A DNA stretch of 64,000 nucleotides from Stutzerimonas stutzeri (lineage in GTDB: Bacteria; Pseudomonadota; Gammaproteobacteria; Pseudomonadales; Pseudomonadaceae): positions 2,682,001-2,746,000 of the forward strand of contig NZ_CP046902.1 of NCBI RefSeq assembly GCF_009789555.1. Direction: 5' to 3'. A model generated the notes under the pieces. The model was not told the DNA's origin. It saw only the letters and a program-made list of their open reading frames with translations, and did no database searches. Made by a program: the position numbers and the translations under genes. Positions 16,448 through 26,105 of the stretch are shown piece by piece (positions within the stretch are counted from its first letter, which is position 1; each line of letters opens with the position of its first letter).

Positions 16448-17503
16448 ATGCTCAACAATGATCGCCTGCTGGTGCAGATTCTGCTCCTGGTGCTGCTCGG
16501 TGCCTGTGTGTGGGTGCTGGCTCCTTTTGCCTCCGCGCTGTTCTGGGCGGCGGTACTGGCATTCGCGAGCTGGCCGGTCATGCGCGTGCTGACTCGCTGG
16601 CTGAAAGGCAATTCGACGCTCGCCGCGACGCTGCTGACACTGGCATGGATGGTATCGGTCGCGGTGCCGCTGGTCTGGCTGGGGTTCAACATTGCCGACC
16701 AGATTCGCGAGGTCAACGTTCTGGTGCACAGTCTGCAGGTGCAGGGCTTGCCGGAGCCGCCGGCATGGCTGGGCGACCTGCCGCTTGTGGGCGATCGCCT
16801 GTTGATCCTCTGGAGCACGGTTGACGAGCAGGGCACGGCCTTCTTCGCGACCATTCGTCCCTACATCGGCCAGGTCGGCAACTGGCTGCTGGTGCGCAGC
16901 GCGCGAATCGGCGGCGGCATGCTGGAACTCGCACTCAGCCTGGTACTGGTGTTCTTCTTCTATCGTGACGGCCCGAAGCTCGCCGCCTTCGTCCACAGCC
17001 TGCTGCATCGGCTGATCGGGGAGCGCGCCGATCACTATCTGGAACTGGTAGCCGGTACGGTGCAGCGCGTCGTCAATGGTGTGATCGGCACGGCCGCGGC
17101 CCAGGCGATCCTGGCCTATGTGGGGTTCAGCATTGCGGGCATACCGGGTGCGTTGATCCTCGGCCTGCTGACCTTCGCGTTCAGCTTCCTGATGGTTCCA
17201 CCGCTGATCTGGGGGCCGGCGGTGGCCTGGCTCGCCTGGCAGGGCGACTACGCAATGGCGGTGTTCCTCGGCGTCTGGGGCATGTTCATCATCAGCGGCG
17301 TGGACAACGTGCTCAAGCCTTACCTGATCAGCCGTGGCGGCAACCTGCCGTTGGTTGTCGTACTGCTCGGCGTGTTCGGCGGCGTCCTGGCGTTCGGTTT
17401 CATGGGATTGTTTCTCGGCCCGACGCTGCTGGCGGTCGCCTACAGCCTGCTGGGCGACTGGCTGATCAAGGAAGTGCCCCCCGACCAATTGCCCCGTAAC
17501 TGA
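16448..17503 (+). CDS. AI-2E/PerM-family membrane transporter
   Basis: This 351-residue polytopic inner membrane protein has the AI-2E_transport (PerM/YdiK/TqsA) family layout. Two N-terminal hairpins are followed by a long central soluble segment (about residues 85-155) and then four to five hydrophobic segments. The C-terminus carries LPLVVVLLGVFGGVLAFGFMGLFLGP, a hallmark of the family. Members export small molecules or act as Na+/H+ antiporters, and the substrate cannot be assigned here. It converges on the patatin-like gene with 36 nt between stops. Confidence 0.85.
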   Translation: MLNNDRLLVQILLLVLLGACVWVLAPFASALFWAAVLAFASWPVMRVLTRWLKGNSTLAATLLTLAWMVSVAVPLVWLGFNIADQIREVNVLVHSLQVQGLPEPPAWLGDLPLVGDRLLILWSTVDEQGTAFFATIRPYIGQVGNWLLVRSARIGGGMLELALSLVLVFFFYRDGPKLAAFVHSLLHRLIGERADHYLELVAGTVQRVVNGVIGTAAAQAILAYVGFSIAGIPGALILGLLTFAFSFLMVPPLIWGPAVAWLAWQGDYAMAVFLGVWGMFIISGVDNVLKPYLISRGGNLPLVVVLLGVFGGVLAFGFMGLFLGPTLLAVAYSLLGDWLIKEVPPDQLPRN

Positions 17504-17539
17504 TCGAGGCAACGCCAGAGGACGAGCCTGTCGAGATCG

Positions 17540-18526
17540 CTAGAGCTGTTCCTGCTCATATTTGTCGAGTGCGTCGCTGGCGATGATCTGGCCCAGCTTG
17601 ATCAACTCCGGCGCCTTGTAGAACTCGTAGAAGCGGCAGGCGCGCTTGGGGATGTTGACCAGCACATTCGGTGGGTAACCGGCGATCTTGTACTGCGTCA
17701 GCGAAGACTGCATCACCTCGAAACTCTGGTTGATCAGTTCCAGCAGCGAGGCCGGACTGCCGACGTCGACCACCCGCGAGCCTTCGGCGGACTTCGGCGC
17801 GCTCTGCCCGGTGGGCGCCGAAGGGGGCTGGCTGGCATCGGCCTCGTCAGGGGGCGGGAGTTCGGCGAACTGCTCTTCCAGCCCTTTGCTGCGCCAGAAC
17901 GGAATGTGCGAGCTGATCGAGCTGACCATCGCATCGAAGCGGCCAGGCCGGACCACTTCCGGCAACGGATACTGGCGATGATTGTTGGCGTTGAGGTTGA
18001 CTGCAATGATGATATCGCTGTGGCTGGACACCACCGGCACGATCGGCAGAGGGTTGAGAATCCCGCCGTCCACCAGCATCCTGTTGCCCTGCATGACCGG
18101 TGTGAACAGGCTTGGAATTGCCGCCGACGCGCGCATCGCCAGTTCCAGGTTGCCTTCCTGAAACCATATTTCCTGCTGGTTGGTAAGGTCGGCCGCCACG
18201 GCGGTGAACGGTATCGGCAAATCTTCGATATTGACCGAACCCAGCATCTCGCGGATACGGCCAAATATTTTCTCCCCCCGTATGGCGCCGAGGCTGAAGC
18301 TCGGGTCGACCAGTCGCAGCATGTCGAAGTAGTCCAGGCTCTCGATCCATTCCCTGTACTCATCCAGCTTTCCCGCGGCGTAGATCCCGCCAACAACCGC
18401 ACCCATCGAGCACCCTGCGATGCAATTGATCTCGTAACCCCGAGCGGTGAGTTCTTCGATGACCCCGATGTGCGCGTAACCGCGTGCGCCACCCGACCCC
18501 AATACCAGTGCGACCTTGTTGCCCAT
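17540..18526 (-). CDS. Patatin-like phospholipase (RssA/YchK-like)
   Basis: This 328-residue patatin-fold lipid acyl hydrolase shows an oxyanion glycine loop at residues 10-16 (GSGGARG). The nucleophile Ser40 lies in GCSMG (the GxSxG elbow) and the catalytic Asp in DGGILNP, giving the Ser-Asp dyad. No secretion signal is present, unlike ExoU-type or outer-membrane patatins. A low-complexity linker around residues 225-250 (DEADASQPPSAPTGQ) precedes a C-terminal helical domain. The endogenous lipid substrate is unknown. Confidence 0.88.
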   Translation of the reverse strand: MGNKVALVLGSGGARGYAHIGVIEELTARGYEINCIAGCSMGAVVGGIYAAGKLDEYREWIESLDYFDMLRLVDPSFSLGAIRGEKIFGRIREMLGSVNIEDLPIPFTAVAADLTNQQEIWFQEGNLELAMRASAAIPSLFTPVMQGNRMLVDGGILNPLPIVPVVSSHSDIIIAVNLNANNHRQYPLPEVVRPGRFDAMVSSISSHIPFWRSKGLEEQFAELPPPDEADASQPPSAPTGQSAPKSAEGSRVVDVGSPASLLELINQSFEVMQSSLTQYKIAGYPPNVLVNIPKRACRFYEFYKAPELIKLGQIIASDALDKYEQEQL

Positions 18527-18728
18527 GTGATTCTCCCTGTGGCTGGGGCGATAGCTTCAAGCCTGGGGCGCCTGGCTTCAACCCCTGCTGAGGGATAAGT
18601 CGATAGCGGCCCGATCTGCCGCGGCGATGCGAATGCGTGAAGGGCCGCTGCGATATGCAATACCGCCAGAGGCCGGCCTTCTTGCTACAATCGGCGCCCG
18701 TTTTATCTGCGTCGCGAGAGCTATCCCG

Positions 18729-19763
18729 ATGAGCGAACCCATCCGCCTCACCCAATACAGCCATGGTGCCGGCTGCGGCTGCAAGATTTCGCCCAAGGTG
18801 CTGGATGTGATTCTTGCCGGCAGTGGCGCACAGAACCTCGACCCGCGCCTGTGGGTTGGCAATGCCTCGCGCGACGATGCCGCCGTGTACGGCATCGATG
18901 AAGAGCGCGGTGTGGTATCGACCACTGATTTCTTCATGCCCATCGTGGACGATCCGTTCGATTTCGGTCGCATCGCCGCCACCAACGCCATCAGCGATAT
19001 CTATGCCATGGGGGGAGACCCTCTGATGGCGATCGCGATTCTCGGTTGGCCGGTCAACCTGCTGCCACCGGAAGTCGCCCGCGAGGTCATCGCCGGTGGG
19101 CGTGCGGTCTGTGATGCGGCAGGCATTCCGTTGGCCGGTGGCCATTCGATCGATGCACCTGAGCCGATCTTCGGTCTGGCAGTGACCGGTCTGGTCAACA
19201 AATCGCAGATGAAGCGCAACGACACGGCTTCGGTCGGCTGCAAGCTCTACCTGACCAAGCCGCTGGGCATCGGCATCCTGACCACGGCTGAAAAGAAGGC
19301 CCGATTGCGAGCCGAGGACGTTGGGCTGGCTCGCGACTGGATGTGCACGCTGAACACGCCTGGCAGCTGCTTCGGCAAGCTCGCCGGTGTCCAGGCCATG
19401 ACCGATGTCACCGGCTTCGGCCTGCTCGGGCATCTGGTGGAAATGGCGGACGGCAGTGGCGTGACCGCGCGCATCGAATACGCCCGCGTACCACGCCTCC
19501 AGGGCGTCGAGTATTACCTCGAGCAGGGCTGCGTACCGGGTGGCACCGGGCGCAACTTCGAAAGCTATGGCGACCGTATCGGCCCGCTCGATGAGATCCA
19601 CAAACAGCTACTCTGCGATCCACAGACCAGCGGCGGGTTGCTGGTAGCCGTTGCGCCTGAAGGCGAGGCGCAATTCCTGGCAGCCGCGAAGCAACTCGGC
19701 CTGGCTCTCGAGCCGATCGGCGAACTCGTCGAGGCCGGCACCTATGCCGTCGAGGTCCGTTGA
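18729..19763 (+). CDS. selD: Selenide, water dikinase (selenophosphate synthetase)
   Basis: SelD makes selenophosphate from selenide and ATP. The 344-residue protein starts MSEPIRLTQYSHGAGCGCK, placing Cys16 and Lys19 at the positions of the catalytic Cys17/Lys20 of E. coli. The active site is cysteine, with no in-frame UGA. It overlaps mnmH (TGATG), so selenophosphate is supplied at least to tRNA 2-selenouridine synthesis. A TACAAT -10-like box lies at 18686-18691. An upstream in-frame ATG at 18627 precedes this box and was rejected. Confidence 0.96.
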   Translation: MSEPIRLTQYSHGAGCGCKISPKVLDVILAGSGAQNLDPRLWVGNASRDDAAVYGIDEERGVVSTTDFFMPIVDDPFDFGRIAATNAISDIYAMGGDPLMAIAILGWPVNLLPPEVAREVIAGGRAVCDAAGIPLAGGHSIDAPEPIFGLAVTGLVNKSQMKRNDTASVGCKLYLTKPLGIGILTTAEKKARLRAEDVGLARDWMCTLNTPGSCFGKLAGVQAMTDVTGFGLLGHLVEMADGSGVTARIEYARVPRLQGVEYYLEQGCVPGGTGRNFESYGDRIGPLDEIHKQLLCDPQTSGGLLVAVAPEGEAQFLAAAKQLGLALEPIGELVEAGTYAVEVR

Positions 19764-20881
19764 TGCGCGGCGATACCGGCAACTACCGCGAGCTGTTTCT
19801 CGACGACGTGCCGATGATGGACGCTCGTGCGCCGGTTGAATTTGCCAAGGGCGCGTTTCCCGGCGTGGTCAACCTGCCGTTGATGAACGATATCGAACGG
19901 CAGAAAGTCGGCACCTGCTACAAGCAACATGGGCAGCAGGCGGCGATCGAACTCGGCCATCGGCTGGTCAGCGGATCGGTCAAGGCCCAGCGCATCCAGG
20001 CCTGGGTGGACTTCGCACGTAACAACCCGCAGGGCTATATCTATTGCTTCCGTGGCGGGCTGCGTTCACAACTGGTCCAGCAGTGGCTCAAGACCGAGGC
20101 GGGGATCGACTATCCGCGCGTGACCGGGGGCTACAAGGCGATGCGTCACTTTCTGCTCGACACGCTCGAGCACGCGGCCAACCGTGACGATTTCGTCCTG
20201 GTCGGCGGCATGACCGGTACGGGCAAGACTGAAGTGCTGGCGCGTCTGCAGGACAGTGTCGACCTGGAGGGCATCGCCAATCACCGGGGTTCGAGCTTTG
20301 GCAAGCGGGCCACGCCGCAACCGGTGCAGATCGATTTCGAGAATGCGCTGGCGATTCGCCTGCTGAAGCTGCAGCAGGCCGGAGCGCGGCAGTTCGTTCT
20401 GGAAGACGAAGCGCGGCTGGTCGGGCGCTGCTCGATTCCGCTGCCTTTGTTCCAGGGGATGCAATGTTATCCGCTGGTATGGCTGGAGGACAGCTTCGAA
20501 GGGCGCGTCGAGCGCATCCTCAAGGATTATGTGATCGACCTCTGCGCTGAATTCGTGGGCGAACAGGGCGAGGGCGGATTCAGCGCATTCGCCGAGCGTT
20601 TGCAGCAAAGTCTGGTCAATATCAGCAAGCGGCTCGGGGGCGAGTGCTATACGCGTCTGGCCGCGATCATGGATCAAGCGCTTGCCGAACAGGCTCGAAG
20701 CGGTGCGGTCGATCTGCACCGTGGATGGATCGAGGCGCTGCTGAGGCAGTACTACGATCCGATGTACGTCTACCAACGGGAGAGCAAGGCGTCCCGTATC
20801 GAATTCGCGGGAGAACAGGACGCGGTGGTCGAGTTTCTCCGCGAACGTGCACGCAGGAAAACCGAGCAGGACTCGAAATGA
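19763..20881 (+). CDS. mnmH: tRNA 2-selenouridine synthase
   Basis: MnmH (SelU/YbbB) converts 2-thiouridine at the tRNA wobble position to 2-selenouridine through a geranylated intermediate, using selenophosphate. The 372-residue protein has an N-terminal rhodanese domain with catalytic Cys95 (IYCFRGGLRS). A P-loop follows at about residues 148-156 (GGMTGTGKT). The start ATG 19763 overlaps the selD stop, a coupled arrangement typical of this pair. The P-loop domain binds tRNA and the geranyl donor in characterised enzymes. Confidence 0.95.
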   Translation: MRGDTGNYRELFLDDVPMMDARAPVEFAKGAFPGVVNLPLMNDIERQKVGTCYKQHGQQAAIELGHRLVSGSVKAQRIQAWVDFARNNPQGYIYCFRGGLRSQLVQQWLKTEAGIDYPRVTGGYKAMRHFLLDTLEHAANRDDFVLVGGMTGTGKTEVLARLQDSVDLEGIANHRGSSFGKRATPQPVQIDFENALAIRLLKLQQAGARQFVLEDEARLVGRCSIPLPLFQGMQCYPLVWLEDSFEGRVERILKDYVIDLCAEFVGEQGEGGFSAFAERLQQSLVNISKRLGGECYTRLAAIMDQALAEQARSGAVDLHRGWIEALLRQYYDPMYVYQRESKASRIEFAGEQDAVVEFLRERARRKTEQDSK

Positions 20882-20892
20882 GGGATGTAGCG

Positions 20893-21171
20893 ATGAAAAA
20901 TCTGATCTGTTTGACCGTGCTGGCGCTGGCCCTGACTGGCTGCGCCGGCAAAACTGCTTATAGAGACAGCTGCGCGGCGCAGCTGAATGCTGCATGGGAG
21001 GAGCAGAGCCTTGCCGAAGCGGAGGGTTTTGCCGGCACCGTCAGCTATTCCAAGGCGTTGGCCTTGTTGACGGGCGCCAAGACCCAGCAGCAGTTCGAGG
21101 CCTACGAAGGCTGTGTCGAAAAAGCCAAGAAGGCGCGCTTCTATCTGCGTGAGTCGCGCGCTGGACGCTGA
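20893..21171 (+). CDS. Small lipoprotein of unknown function
   Basis: This 92-residue protein begins MKNLICLTVLALALTGCAG, a textbook lipoprotein signal with lipobox LTGC (Cys17). The mature part is hydrophilic, with two further cysteines (DSCAAQ and EGCVEK) that could form a disulphide. It is predicted helical. A purine-rich GAGGGATG stretch precedes the ATG. It lies 11 nt after mnmH and may be co-transcribed with selD-mnmH, but nothing links its role to selenium. Confidence 0.8.
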   Translation: MKNLICLTVLALALTGCAGKTAYRDSCAAQLNAAWEEQSLAEAEGFAGTVSYSKALALLTGAKTQQQFEAYEGCVEKAKKARFYLRESRAGR

Positions 21172-21252
21172 CAGTGCTGGCGGCATCCGGCCCGGATGCC
21201 GCCGACCCTTTCTTTCGGCCCAGTGTGCCGGTCCGTTCAGCAGGACATCTTC

Positions 21253-21855
21253 ATGCAACTTGATTTCTCACGCCTGACGCCGGCCGATGCTTATCGCTGG
21301 TTGACGTCCACCGTCACGCCGCGGCCGATCGCCTGGGTCTCGACCCGCTCCAGGGAGGGCATCAGCAACCTCGCGCCGTTCAGCTTCTTCCAGGTAATCA
21401 GTAGCGATCCCCCGACGCTGCTGATCAATGTCGGGCTGAAGGACGGCGCGCCCAAGGATACCGCCCGCAATGCCGAGGAAACGGGCGAACTGGTGGTGCA
21501 ATTGGTGGGGGCGGGGCAGGCGCACGCGATGAATGCTTCCGCGGCGGTGTTGCCCCATGGCCACAGCGAATTCGAGCACTGCGCAATCGCCAGCGAGCCA
21601 GCCTCGCTCGTCGACGTTGCGCGCGTGAAGGGGGCACCCATCGCGTTCGAATGCCGGGTTGCGCAAATCCAGCCATACCCGCTGGCGTCGCCCAACTGCT
21701 ACCTGATATTCGCCGAAGTGCTGCTGGCACACATCGACGACGCGGTGCTGGACGCGCGAGGTCGCATCGATCCGGCGCGGCTCGATCTGGTTGGAAGGCT
21801 CGGGGGCATCAGCTACGCCTATACCCGCGAGCGCTTCGAGATGGTCCGACCGTAG
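21253..21855 (+). CDS. Flavin reductase-domain (FMN-binding) protein
   Basis: This 200-residue protein of the flavin reductase-like family has a split-barrel FMN-binding fold. The N-terminal signature is TPRPIAWVSTRS, followed by SNLAPFSFFQVIS, as in FMN-binding members acting as flavin:NAD(P)H reductases or oxygenase components. The start ATG 21253 is chosen because the upstream extension (from 21196) has no family character. No oxygenase partner is adjacent, so the physiological role is open. Confidence 0.85.
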   Translation: MQLDFSRLTPADAYRWLTSTVTPRPIAWVSTRSREGISNLAPFSFFQVISSDPPTLLINVGLKDGAPKDTARNAEETGELVVQLVGAGQAHAMNASAAVLPHGHSEFEHCAIASEPASLVDVARVKGAPIAFECRVAQIQPYPLASPNCYLIFAEVLLAHIDDAVLDARGRIDPARLDLVGRLGGISYAYTRERFEMVRP

Positions 21856-22083
21856 CGGCATCGAATCGACCGATGGCGTTCGCGTTCGACCATCCCGTCA
21901 TCGTCCACCTCTGACGTACCCGTCCTGTCGACCGAGCCGCACGCGAGGCATCGTGGGCAGCACCGCCGGTCACCGCCGACGCCGATCAGGCGCGGGTCAC
22001 AAGTTCGTCAATAAAGATTGCGGCTGGCTTTGCCTGGAGGCGCCAGGTCAGTAGGATCGATGGACGAATAGAAGGAGAGTGGC

Positions 22084-23001
22084 ATGCGCGCTAGATTGGA
22101 TGTCTGCCTGCGAGCGGTTAACGACATACTGCTCGGCAAGCAATCACAGGTGCGGTTGGCCATGGCGTGCCTGTTGGCCAGGGGGCACCTGCTGATCGAG
22201 GACCTGCCGGGAATGGGCAAGACGACCCTCAGCCACGCACTCGCCCGGGTGATGGGCCTGGAGTTCCAGCGGATCCAGTTCACTTCCGACCTGCTGCCGG
22301 GGGACATCCTCGGTACGTCCGTGTTCGACAAGGACAGCGGCCAGTTCGCTTTCCATCCCGGGCCGATCTTTGCCGAATTGATTCTGGCCGATGAGATCAA
22401 TCGGGCCACCCCCAAGAGCCAGAGCGCTTTGCTCGAAGCCATGGAAGAAGGGCAAGTGACCATCGAGGGCGCTACGCGCCCGCTGCCTGAGCCGTTTTTC
22501 GTGGTGGCCACCCAGAACCCGGTCAGCTCCGGCGGTACGTTCTCGTTGCCCGAGTCACAGCTGGATCGGTTTCTGATGCGTTTGTCGCTGGGCTACCCGG
22601 CGAAAGCCGCAGAGAAGGCGCTGCTGCTCGGTGATTCGCGGCGCGATCTGCTGGTGCGACTGGAGCCATTGCTCGACCGCGCCGCGCTGGTGGAAATCCA
22701 GGACGCAGTGGCGCAGGTCAGGGTCAGCGATGCGCTGGTCGATTACGTACTGCGACTGGTCGAGGCAACCCGTACCCAGCCGCAATTCGCGTGGGGCCTG
22801 TCGCCGCGGGGCAGCCTCGCATTGCTGGCGGCTGCGCGCGCCTGGGCCTTTCTCGACGGTCGCGATTACGCCATACCGGAAGATGTCCAGGCGGTATTGC
22901 CTTCGGTGGTCGGACATCGCCTGCGCGAGCGTGCCGATGCCACCGGTCACGGCGGTGGCGCACTGGTGCAATGGCTGTTGCGTGAAGTGCCAGCGCTCTG
23001 A
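22084..23001 (+). CDS. MoxR-family AAA+ ATPase
   Basis: This 305-residue AAA+ protein has Walker A (EDLPGMGKTTL, about residues 39-49) and Walker B (LILADEINRATP). Sensor 1 lies in VVATQNPV, followed by the MoxR-typical SLPESQLDRF arginine-finger region. MoxR proteins are chaperone-like ATPases that assemble or activate partners encoded beside them. Here the partners are a DUF58 protein and the TgpA transglutaminase-like protein. GGAG occurs a few nt before the ATG. The 228 nt upstream contain no gene. Confidence 0.93.
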   Translation: MRARLDVCLRAVNDILLGKQSQVRLAMACLLARGHLLIEDLPGMGKTTLSHALARVMGLEFQRIQFTSDLLPGDILGTSVFDKDSGQFAFHPGPIFAELILADEINRATPKSQSALLEAMEEGQVTIEGATRPLPEPFFVVATQNPVSSGGTFSLPESQLDRFLMRLSLGYPAKAAEKALLLGDSRRDLLVRLEPLLDRAALVEIQDAVAQVRVSDALVDYVLRLVEATRTQPQFAWGLSPRGSLALLAAARAWAFLDGRDYAIPEDVQAVLPSVVGHRLRERADATGHGGGALVQWLLREVPAL

Positions 23002-23028
23002 CTCGATCGACCTGCCGGGAGGAACAGC

Positions 23029-23991
23029 ATGCGACTACTGCCGCGGGTACGTGATCGCTGGTTGCTGAAGCGCATCCCGCCCGGCCCGAGCATGCGGCTC
23101 GACCAACGACGGATATTCATCATGCCGACGCCGGTGGGCATGACGTTCCTCGCCGCGTTGCTGCTGATGCTGGTGGCCGCGATCAACTACCAGAACAGCC
23201 TCGCCTATGGCCTGACGTTTCTGCTTGGCTCGGTATACATGGTCGCGATCCTTCATACTTGGCGCAATCTTGCCGGCCTGACGCTCCAGGCAGCGGGCTC
23301 GCAGGCGGTCTTTCTCGGCGAGCAGGCGCGCCTGCACGTACGACTCGAAAGCCGCGACCGGATCTACCAGGCCGTGGCGCTGGGCTGGCCGAAAAGCGGC
23401 TTGCAGGTGGTCGACGTGCCAGCGGGCGGGACCTGCGAGGTCGAGCTGAGCCTGCCGACCGAGCACCGTGGCTGGTTACGGCCTGGTCGTCTTCGCGTCG
23501 AGAGTCGCTTTCCGTTGGGCATCCTGGTGGCGTGGAGCTGGGTGGACCTGCAACTGGCCGCTCTGGTGTACCCGCGCCCGGTGGCCGGGGTCCTGCCTGA
23601 AATCGGAGGCTCGGCTGAGGACGCGCGCGAGGGCACTCGGGCGTCAGGGGCCGGTATCGATGATTACCAGGGCCTGAAGCCCTGGCAGCCGGGCGACTCC
23701 CGGCGGCGGCTGAACTGGAAAGCCTATTCACGCGGGCAAGGCCTGTTGGTCAAGGATTTCACTGCGGTGCTCGGACAGGAGCCCGTGCTTGACCTGGATG
23801 CGCTCGCCGGCGATATCGAGTCGCGGCTGTCCTTGCTCTGCCATTGGGTCGTCGAGTTGTCTGCTCGTCAACAGCCCTTCGCCTTGAGCGCGGGCGGCGC
23901 AATGATCGGGCCGGATGCGGGCGTCGACCACCGCAACCGTTGCCTGCGCCAGTTGGCGGTGTTCGGCCTGGCGCGGGAGGGCGACCGATGA
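23029..23991 (+). CDS. DUF58-domain membrane protein
   Basis: This 320-residue protein has two adjacent N-terminal helices (about residues 37-75) and a C-terminal DUF58 domain. The domain signature is DDYQGLKPWQPGDSRRRLNWKAYSR. DUF58 proteins resemble vWA-type domains and usually accompany MoxR ATPases. The gene lies 27 nt after moxR and overlaps tgpA by 4 nt (ATGA), so the three form one operon. Its direct function is unknown; a scaffold or adaptor linking the ATPase to the membrane is plausible. Confidence 0.9.
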   Translation: MRLLPRVRDRWLLKRIPPGPSMRLDQRRIFIMPTPVGMTFLAALLLMLVAAINYQNSLAYGLTFLLGSVYMVAILHTWRNLAGLTLQAAGSQAVFLGEQARLHVRLESRDRIYQAVALGWPKSGLQVVDVPAGGTCEVELSLPTEHRGWLRPGRLRVESRFPLGILVAWSWVDLQLAALVYPRPVAGVLPEIGGSAEDAREGTRASGAGIDDYQGLKPWQPGDSRRRLNWKAYSRGQGLLVKDFTAVLGQEPVLDLDALAGDIESRLSLLCHWVVELSARQQPFALSAGGAMIGPDAGVDHRNRCLRQLAVFGLAREGDR

Positions 23992-26006
23992 GCACCCTGC
24001 AGACGATTCCTCGCAACGGGCTGCTCTGGCTGCTGGTTGCGCAGGTGCTGGTGATCCTGCCGCATCTTGGACATCTTCCGCCGTGGATCATCGGGCTCTG
24101 GTTGGCCTGTGCCACCTGGCGAGTGCAGATCTTCCGCATGCGCGCCCGCTACCCGCGCGCCTGGGTGAAAGCATTGATGATGGTCGGCGTCGGCGGCGGC
24201 GTGTACCTGTCGCGTGGCAGCCTGATCGGACTCGACGCCGGGGTCGTGCTGCTGATTGCCGCGTTCATCCTCAAACTGGTGGAAATGCGCAGCCGCCGCG
24301 ATGCGTGGGTACTGATCTTCCTCGGCTTCTTTGCCGTGGCCACCAGCTATCTGTTCTACGACAGTCTGCTGGCCGGGCTCTACAGCCTGCTGCCGGTCAT
24401 CGCGCTGCTGGCCGCGATGATCGGGCTCCAGCAGAGCAGTCGCGCTACCCACCCCTGGCCTACGATGCGCCTGGCGGGCTCGCTGCTGCTACAGGCCGTC
24501 CCGCTGATGCTGGTGCTCTTCGTGCTGTTCCCGAGAATGGGCCCGCTCTGGTCCTTGCCGCAGCCGAACGATCGGGGTGTGACGGGGCTTTCCGACAGCA
24601 TGACGCCGGGCGACATCGCGCAACTGAGCCGTTCTGCCGAACTGGCATTCCGCGCCAGCTTCGAAGGGCCCATTCCCGAGCGGGACAGCCTGTACTGGCG
24701 CGCTGTCACCTTCGAGCGCTTCGATGGGCGGCGCTGGTCGCAGTCGCTCGCTTCACAGGTCCCGCAGGCGCCCGAATGGACGCCTCGGGGCAATCCACTG
24801 AGTTACACGGTGGTGATGCAGCCCAGTGGCCGCCCCTGGTTGTACGGGCTGGACGTGGCGAGGGTCGAGACCGGTGATGTGCGCTTGATGGCCGATTTCC
24901 ACTTGCAGCGCCCGCGACCGATCGACCAGGCGTTGCTATACCGAGCCACCACGTGGCCCGATTCGCTGCGCGAACCCGTGGCGAGCCCCGCCACGTTGGA
25001 GCGTACCTTGCAACTGCCGGCGCAAGGCAACCCGCGCAGCCGCGCCTGGGCGGTCGCGTTGCGCCGCGAGCATCCGGACCCGGCGGCGACCGTGCAGGCG
25101 CTTCTCGAGCATTTCAACCAACAGCCATACCGCTACACGCTCCAGCCATCGCCGGTGGGGCAGGATATCGTCGACGACTTTCTGTTCGATACGTTGAACG
25201 GGTTCTGCATTCACTACGCCGGAGCGATGACCTTCGTCTTGCGCGCAGCCGGCATCCCCGCCCGAGTCGTTGCGGGTTACCAGGGCGGCGAGCTCAACCC
25301 CACAGGCAATTACCTGTCAGTTCGTCAGCTGGACGCTCACGCCTGGGTTGAATACTGGCGTGCGGATCACGGTTGGGTGGCCATTGACCCGACCTTCCAG
25401 GTTGCGCCGGAGCGTATCGAGCTGGGCTTGGAGCAGGCGCTTGCCGAGGAAGACGCGCTTTTTTCCGACGATCCGCTGGCGCTGCGCCGCTTGCGCGACG
25501 TGGGTTGGCTGAAGCAACTGCGATTCGGCTGGGAGAATCTCAACTACGGTTGGCAGCGCTGGGTGCTCGGCTATCAGGGCGAGCGGCAACTGGACCTGCT
25601 GAAGGGGCTGTTCGGCGGGCTCGATGCGGGCCGACTGGGGTTGTTCACCGTTGCCGCGACCATGCTGCTGATGGCAATCCTGGCCTTGACCCTGTTCAAG
25701 CCCTGGCGCCGCGAGCGTGATCCACAGCTACGGCTGTTCCATCGCTTCGAGCGCCTTCTGTCGCGCCAAGGCCTCGAGCGGCAGGCTGGCGAAGGCGCAC
25801 GTGATTTTGCCGAGCGCGCGGCCGGTGCGCTGCCCACGGTAGCGGATTCGATCCGGGACTTTGCACATCGCTACGAAATGGCGCGTTATGCTGGCAGACC
25901 CGCGGACGGAAACGAACTGCGGGCTTCGCTTGCCAGGCTGCGACGTCAGCTGCCGTGGCGCCCCGGAAACCGCCGACTTCGTCGCGCTGTTCCCGGCGCT
26001 CGATAG
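23988..26006 (+). CDS. tgpA: TgpA-like transglutaminase-fold inner membrane protein
   Basis: TgpA is an inner-membrane protein with a periplasmic transglutaminase-like domain, reported as essential in P. aeruginosa. This 672-residue homologue has about five N-terminal helices (DUF3488), a long periplasmic region, one helix near residues 549-569 and a cytoplasmic DUF4129 tail. The catalytic triad is intact: Cys407 (GFCIHYAG), His451 (DAHAWVEY) and Asp467 (AIDPTF). The spacings match the triad I recall for P. aeruginosa TgpA. The start ATG 23988 overlaps the DUF58 stop. The substrate is unknown. Confidence 0.9.
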   Translation: MSTLQTIPRNGLLWLLVAQVLVILPHLGHLPPWIIGLWLACATWRVQIFRMRARYPRAWVKALMMVGVGGGVYLSRGSLIGLDAGVVLLIAAFILKLVEMRSRRDAWVLIFLGFFAVATSYLFYDSLLAGLYSLLPVIALLAAMIGLQQSSRATHPWPTMRLAGSLLLQAVPLMLVLFVLFPRMGPLWSLPQPNDRGVTGLSDSMTPGDIAQLSRSAELAFRASFEGPIPERDSLYWRAVTFERFDGRRWSQSLASQVPQAPEWTPRGNPLSYTVVMQPSGRPWLYGLDVARVETGDVRLMADFHLQRPRPIDQALLYRATTWPDSLREPVASPATLERTLQLPAQGNPRSRAWAVALRREHPDPAATVQALLEHFNQQPYRYTLQPSPVGQDIVDDFLFDTLNGFCIHYAGAMTFVLRAAGIPARVVAGYQGGELNPTGNYLSVRQLDAHAWVEYWRADHGWVAIDPTFQVAPERIELGLEQALAEEDALFSDDPLALRRLRDVGWLKQLRFGWENLNYGWQRWVLGYQGERQLDLLKGLFGGLDAGRLGLFTVAATMLLMAILALTLFKPWRRERDPQLRLFHRFERLLSRQGLERQAGEGARDFAERAAGALPTVADSIRDFAHRYEMARYAGRPADGNELRASLARLRRQLPWRPGNRRLRRAVPGAR

Positions 26007-26105
26007 CCGGGTGCGATAGGGGCCTATCACCATCGCCCAGTCGAATGCCTTGTGGGGCAGGCTGGCGATACCATGGACCATGATAAAAACAAACCTGAGG
26101 TGGGC

